Origin: DASZPL01 sp035550315
Lineage (GTDB): Bacteria > Actinomycetota > Actinomycetes > JAFAQI01
Assembly: GCA_035550315.1 (NCBI GenBank)
Contig: DASZPL010000018.1
Location: forward strand, 1-7,624
DNA: 7,624 nucleotides
Direction of reading: 5' to 3'
Part shown: piece by piece, positions 5,757 to 7,624 of the stretch
Numbering within the stretch: the first letter of the stretch is position 1
How the letters are laid out: every line of letters begins with the position of its first letter
Notes under the pieces: model-generated
Seen by the model: the letters and a program-made list of their open reading frames with translations, nothing else
What the model was told of the DNA's origin: nothing
Database searches by the model: none
Position numbers and translations under genes: made by a program

Positions 5757-6626
5757 ATGACGGAGCCGCTGGGCGCGCTGCTCGAGATCCTCGACCTCGA
5801 GCAGATCGAGGTGAACATCTTCCGGGGCCGCAGCCCCGACGAGACCGTGCAGCGCGTATTCGGCGGGCAGGTCGCGGGCCAGGCGCTGATCGCGGCTGGC
5901 CGGACGGTGCCGCCCGAGCGGTCGGTGCACTCGCTGCACGCCTACTTCCTGCGGCCCGGCGACCCGACGATCCCGATCATCTACGAGGTCGACCGGATCC
6001 GTGACGGCAAGTCGTTCACGACCCGCCGCGTCGTGGCGGTGCAGCACGGCCGCGCGATCTTCAACCTGTCGGCGTCGTTTCAGGTCGGCGAGCCGGGGGT
6101 CGATCACCAGCTGGAGATGCCGGCGGCGCCCGAGCCGGAGGCGGTGCCGCCGCTGAACGAGCGCCGGGCCGAGCTCGGCCTCGAGCCGTTGCCGCAGTGG
6201 GACAGGCCGCGGCCGATCGAGCTGCGCTACGTGAACGACCCGCCGTGGCTGCAGGGCGGGGACAGTACGCCGCGCCATAGCCAGCAGGTGTGGCTGCGGG
6301 CCAACGGCGAGATGCCGGACGACCCGCTGCTGCACGTCTGCGTGGTGACCTACGCCAGCGACATGACGCTGCTCGACTCGGCGCTGCTGGCCAACGGCCT
6401 CACCTGGGACGACGACCGCAAGCTGATGATCGCGAGTCTGGACCACGCGATGTGGTTCCACCGGCCGTTCCGCGCCGACGACTGGCTGCTCTACGACCAG
6501 TCCTCGCCGAGCGCCTCGGGTGCGCGCGGGCTCGCGATCGGCCGGCTGTTCACCCGCGACGGGCAACACGTGGTGTCGATGGTGCAGGAAGGCCTCATCC
6601 GAGTGATCGACTCGCCGCGCGATTAG
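5757..6626 (+). CDS. tesB: Acyl-CoA thioesterase II (TesB, double hot-dog)
   Basis: This 289-aa cytosolic enzyme hydrolyses acyl-CoA to free fatty acid and CoA. The first hot-dog domain (about 10-110) holds VFGGQVAGQAL (34-44) and the signature SLHAYFLRPGD (59-69). The second (about 170-285) holds YASDMTLLD (199-207), ASLDHAMWFHRPF (226-238) and VQEGLIRV (276-283). By comparison with E. coli TesB (Asp204, Thr228, Gln278) the catalytic residues are D202, S227 and Q277; Ser replaces Thr conservatively. Length is standard. The ATG is 11 nt after the uvrD2 stop with no clear Shine-Dalgarno, which suggests coupling or leaderless initiation. Its position between uvrD2 and whiB7 differs from the mycobacterial order I recall. 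Confidence 0.94.
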   Translation: MTEPLGALLEILDLEQIEVNIFRGRSPDETVQRVFGGQVAGQALIAAGRTVPPERSVHSLHAYFLRPGDPTIPIIYEVDRIRDGKSFTTRRVVAVQHGRAIFNLSASFQVGEPGVDHQLEMPAAPEPEAVPPLNERRAELGLEPLPQWDRPRPIELRYVNDPPWLQGGDSTPRHSQQVWLRANGEMPDDPLLHVCVVTYASDMTLLDSALLANGLTWDDDRKLMIASLDHAMWFHRPFRADDWLLYDQSSPSASGARGLAIGRLFTRDGQHVVSMVQEGLIRVIDSPRD

Positions 6627-6655
6627 GAAGTCGCGAGCGCCTGGTACGCCGTGAG

Positions 6656-6694
6656 AAAAATTACGTTGCGCTTTGTTTGACCAGCCCGTATTGT
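6656..6694 (+). promoter_or_regulatory. whiB7 promoter with AT-rich WhiB7 box
   Basis: AAAAATTA (6656-6663) stands out as an AT tract in very GC-rich DNA. Two bases later comes the -35 TTGCGC (6666-6671), a 17-bp spacer, and the -10 TATTGT (6689-6694). Known WhiB7-dependent promoters carry an AT-rich tract just upstream of the -35, bound by the AT-hook of WhiB7 while it contacts SigA region 4. Here this implies positive autoregulation. The predicted transcript start is near 6701, giving a leader of about 400 nt. Confidence 0.85.
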
Positions 6695-6705
6695 CCGTCG
6701 CGATG

Positions 6706-6723
6706 CCCTGATGTCGGTCAGGG
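6706..6723 (+). other. 5'-end hairpin of the whiB7 leader
   Basis: CCCTGA (6706-6711) and TCAGGG (6718-6723) pair perfectly around a 6-nt loop, about 5 nt from the predicted transcript start. A second small stem, CTTCG-GTC-CGAAG (6726-6738), abuts the uORF Shine-Dalgarno. They may protect the RNA 5' end or affect uORF initiation; the function is inferred only. Confidence 0.35.
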
Positions 6724-6752
6724 TTCTTCGGTCCGAAGGGAGGTGGCCACTG

Positions 6753-6929
6753 ATGCTGAACGCGTACACCGGTTCCCTGGCTGCCCTCCCGACGAGCGCC
6801 CGTCCGCGGCTTCTCGGCGCGATTCCGGCGGTCCAGGGCATCGGTGTGTCCACGGCCGCCATGACGGCGAACGCCGGCGCGCGTAAGAACGACGCCACGG
6901 GCGGCCCGGCCTTCGAGGACCCGGTGTGA
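6753..6929 (+). CDS. whiB7 leader peptide uORF (58 aa, alanine-rich)
   Basis: The ATG at 6753 is preceded by a very strong Shine-Dalgarno (GGGAGGTGG at 6738-6746, core about 7 nt away), so this short ORF should be well translated. The peptide begins MLNAYTGSLAALPTSARPR and ends GGPAFEDPV. It has no signal peptide, membrane helix or domain I recognise. Thirteen of 58 residues are Ala, including pairs at 10-11 and 35-36. It lies between the whiB7 promoter and an intrinsic terminator that starts 24 nt after its TGA. Its codons 52-55 form one arm of a perfect antiterminator. Its likely role is as a translation sensor in cis: efficient translation favours termination, and stalling favours whiB7 expression. 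An in-frame ATG at 6711 lacks a Shine-Dalgarno and is less likely. Confidence 0.75.
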   Translation: MLNAYTGSLAALPTSARPRLLGAIPAVQGIGVSTAAMTANAGARKNDATGGPAFEDPV

Positions 6930-6960
6930 GATATCGACTCAACCGGCAGCTCGAAGGCCG
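6907..6960 (+). promoter_or_regulatory. Antiterminator helix of the whiB7 attenuator
   Basis: CGGCCTTCGAG (6907-6917, within uORF codons 52-55) is the exact reverse complement of CTCGAAGGCCG (6950-6960), with a 32-nt loop containing the uORF stop. The downstream arm overlaps bases 6954-6960 of the terminator's left arm, so the two structures exclude each other. A ribosome finishing the uORF would cover part of the upstream arm and let the terminator form. Confidence 0.65.
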
Positions 6961-6992
6961 CGGAACCCGAAAGGGTCCGCGGCCTTTCTGTT
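6954..6992 (+). terminator. Intrinsic terminator/attenuator in the whiB7 leader
   Basis: AAGGCCGCGGAACCC (6954-6968) pairs with GGGTCCGCGGCCTT (6973-6986), giving 14 bp with one bulged A and a GAAA tetraloop (6969-6972). A T-rich run follows (6985-6992, six T of eight). This is the clearest Rho-independent terminator in the window. Because it lies between the promoter and whiB7 on the same strand, it acts as an attenuator rather than a gene-end terminator. Confidence 0.88.
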
Positions 6993-7084
6993 GCTCGGCC
7001 CCGGATCCCCGAACCGACCAGCGGCGCGACCGGCCGGAACTGTCGGTTCTCGCCAATAACGTCCGAATTGGTCCGACGACCGCG

Positions 7085-7094
7085 AAGGAGGTGG
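7085..7094 (+). promoter_or_regulatory. Strong Shine-Dalgarno that fixes the whiB7 GTG start
   Basis: AAGGAGGTGG is nearly full-length complementarity to the 16S rRNA 3' end. Its core ends 10 nt before the GTG at 7102 and 19 nt before the in-frame ATG at 7111. This favours GTG, in agreement with the MSV start of WhiB7 relatives. Confidence 0.75.
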
Positions 7095-7101
7095 TCCGAG
7101 A

Positions 7102-7359
7102 GTGTCTGTCATGACGGAATGCGCGTTGCCGTGTCATCTCGTCGATCCCGATCTGTTCTTCGCGGAGTTGCCGGCCGACGTCGAGCGGGCCAAAGCACTG
7201 TGCACGGAATGCCCATTGCGGCAGTCGTGCCTGGCGGAGGCACTCGAGCGGCGTGAGCCGTGGGGGGTCTGGGGCGGCGAGCTCGTGATTGCCGGGGTCG
7301 TCGTGCCGCGCAAGCGGCCGCGAGGGCGCCCGCGCAAGGACGAGGTCATCGCGGCATGA
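7102..7359 (+). CDS. whiB7: Transcriptional regulator WhiB7 (Fe-S, AT-hook)
   Basis: This 85-aa [4Fe-4S] WhiB-family activator of intrinsic antibiotic resistance genes (ribosome protection, efflux, drug modification) partners with the primary sigma factor. The cluster ligands are C11, C34, C37 and C43 (C-x22-C-x2-C-x5-C). The tryptophan/glycine turn EPWGVWGGE is at 52-60. The C-terminal AT-hook KRPRGRPRKD (71-80, core RGRP) is diagnostic of WhiB7 among WhiB proteins. The N-terminal LPCHLVDPDLFFAELPA also fits. The GTG start is fixed by AAGGAGGTGG at 7085-7094. Expression appears controlled by an autoregulated promoter at 6656-6694 and by a uORF/terminator attenuator. The TGA overlaps an ATG at 7356, but the next gene more likely starts at 7395. 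Confidence 0.96.
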   Translation: MSVMTECALPCHLVDPDLFFAELPADVERAKALCTECPLRQSCLAEALERREPWGVWGGELVIAGVVVPRKRPRGRPRKDEVIAA

Positions 7360-7394
7360 CCACTACAGAACTGACTTACTCAAGGAGTCCGAAG

Positions 7395-7556
7395 ATGTTG
7401 GAGTCTCTGCTGTACGAAGCGCTCTCGCGCGACCGAGAACGCGAGTTCGAGGAGCGCAGGCGCCTCGAATACGTCCGGCGGCTGGCCGTATTGCGCCGTC
7501 GGCAGCGACGGGCCGACGCAGCGCGTCGAGCCGTCTCCCGGCTCTCCGTGTTCTAA
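7395..7556 (+). CDS. Small arginine-rich helical protein downstream of whiB7
   Basis: This is a 53-aa ORF beginning MLESLLYEALSRDRERE and ending AVSRLSVF. I do not recognise a family. It has 16 Arg residues, mostly in charged runs (RRR at 21-23 and 34-36), with acidic residues in the first half and regularly spaced Leu/Val/Tyr. It is predicted to be one long amphipathic helix or coiled coil. AAGGAG at 7382-7387 lies 7 nt before the ATG at 7395, the best initiation signal. An in-frame ATG at 7356, overlapping the whiB7 stop as ATGA, would give 66 aa but lacks its own site. At 35 nt after whiB7 it is probably co-transcribed and shares its stress induction. Nucleic-acid or ribosome binding is only a guess from charge. 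Confidence 0.65.
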   Translation: MLESLLYEALSRDREREFEERRRLEYVRRLAVLRRRQRRADAARRAVSRLSVF

Positions 7557-7576
7557 CGCGAGATGCCATCCAGACG

Positions 7577-7597
7577 CGGCCGCTTCCGGGGCGGCCG
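7577..7597 (+). terminator. Possible hairpin terminator after the small ORF
   Basis: CGGCCGC (7577-7583) and GCGGCCG (7591-7597) form a 7-bp GC stem with a 7-nt loop, 20 nt after the stop at 7556. No T-tract follows (accaaccaaccc), so it could be a weak or Rho-assisted terminator, or chance in GC-rich DNA. Confidence 0.3.
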
Positions 7598-7624
7598 ACC
7601 AACCAACCCGGTGGCCCGGCGAGC

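Noticed and set aside
7057..7062. Second whiB7 promoter with -10 TAACGT downstream of the attenuator
   Set aside because: No -35 is found at 16-19 bp upstream. A single TANNNT match in about 100 bases is weak next to the excellent promoter at 6666-6694.
6926..7114. 62-codon frame starting with GTG over the uORF stop and running into the whiB7 start
   Set aside because: It has no Shine-Dalgarno, passes through the terminator stem and gives an unrecognisable basic sequence. Coupled translation through it is conceivable but unsupported.
7356..7394. N-terminal extension of the small ORF from the ATG overlapping the whiB7 stop
   Set aside because: The ATGA overlap is attractive for coupling, but AAGGAG 7 nt before the ATG at 7395 is a much better start. 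The added 13 residues (MTTTELTYSRSPK) include the Shine-Dalgarno codons.

Overview
The window is high-GC DNA from an actinobacterium. Codon use is G/C-rich at third positions throughout, GTG starts are common, and two genes belong to mycothiol biology (mycoredoxin and a mycothiol-dependent maleylpyruvate isomerase-type protein). A WhiB7 regulator also points to Actinomycetota. The genus cannot be fixed from the sequence. The order helicase/nuclease - nudC - mrx1 (opposite strand) - uvrD2 - whiB7 resembles the conserved mycobacterial/actinobacterial adnAB-nudC-mrx1-uvrD2-whiB7 neighbourhood. Here an MFS exporter, an MDMPI-type gene and a tesB thioesterase are interspersed.

Layout. 1-110: C-terminal tail of a UvrD/AddA-type helicase-nuclease. 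120-983: nudC, an NAD(H) pyrophosphatase. 965-1067: a compact inverted/direct repeat element that includes the last codons and stop of nudC and could form two competing hairpins. 1073-2569: a 14-TM DHA2-type drug exporter. 2566-3363 (minus): an MDMPI/TIGR03084-type protein, tail to tail with the exporter and sharing a CTAG that holds both stop codons. 3430-3705 (minus): mycoredoxin, probably transcribed toward the MDMPI-type gene. 3787-5745: UvrD2 helicase with an HRDC domain but without the usual four-cysteine module. 5757-6626: acyl-CoA thioesterase II. 6627-7101: a long whiB7 leader. 7102-7359: whiB7. 7395-7556: a small, very arginine-rich protein.

The richest region is the whiB7 leader. 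It has an AT-rich tract next to a well-spaced -35/-10 pair (as in WhiB7-autoregulated promoters), then a strong Shine-Dalgarno and a 58-codon alanine-rich upstream ORF. Just after the uORF stop comes an intrinsic terminator with a GAAA loop. A perfect 11-bp antiterminator can form between the last codons of the uORF and the left arm of that terminator. This is a complete ribosome-controlled attenuator readable from sequence, and it would explain induction of whiB7 when translation is impaired.

Functionally the region is housekeeping plus stress response: NAD metabolism (nudC), mycothiol redox repair (mrx1 and possibly the MDMPI-type enzyme), DNA repair (helicase tail and uvrD2), lipid thioester hydrolysis (tesB), drug efflux (MFS) and inducible antibiotic resistance (whiB7). 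I found no mobile element, CRISPR array, tRNA or rRNA. I also found no wholly new multi-gene system; the novel points are regulatory and structural.
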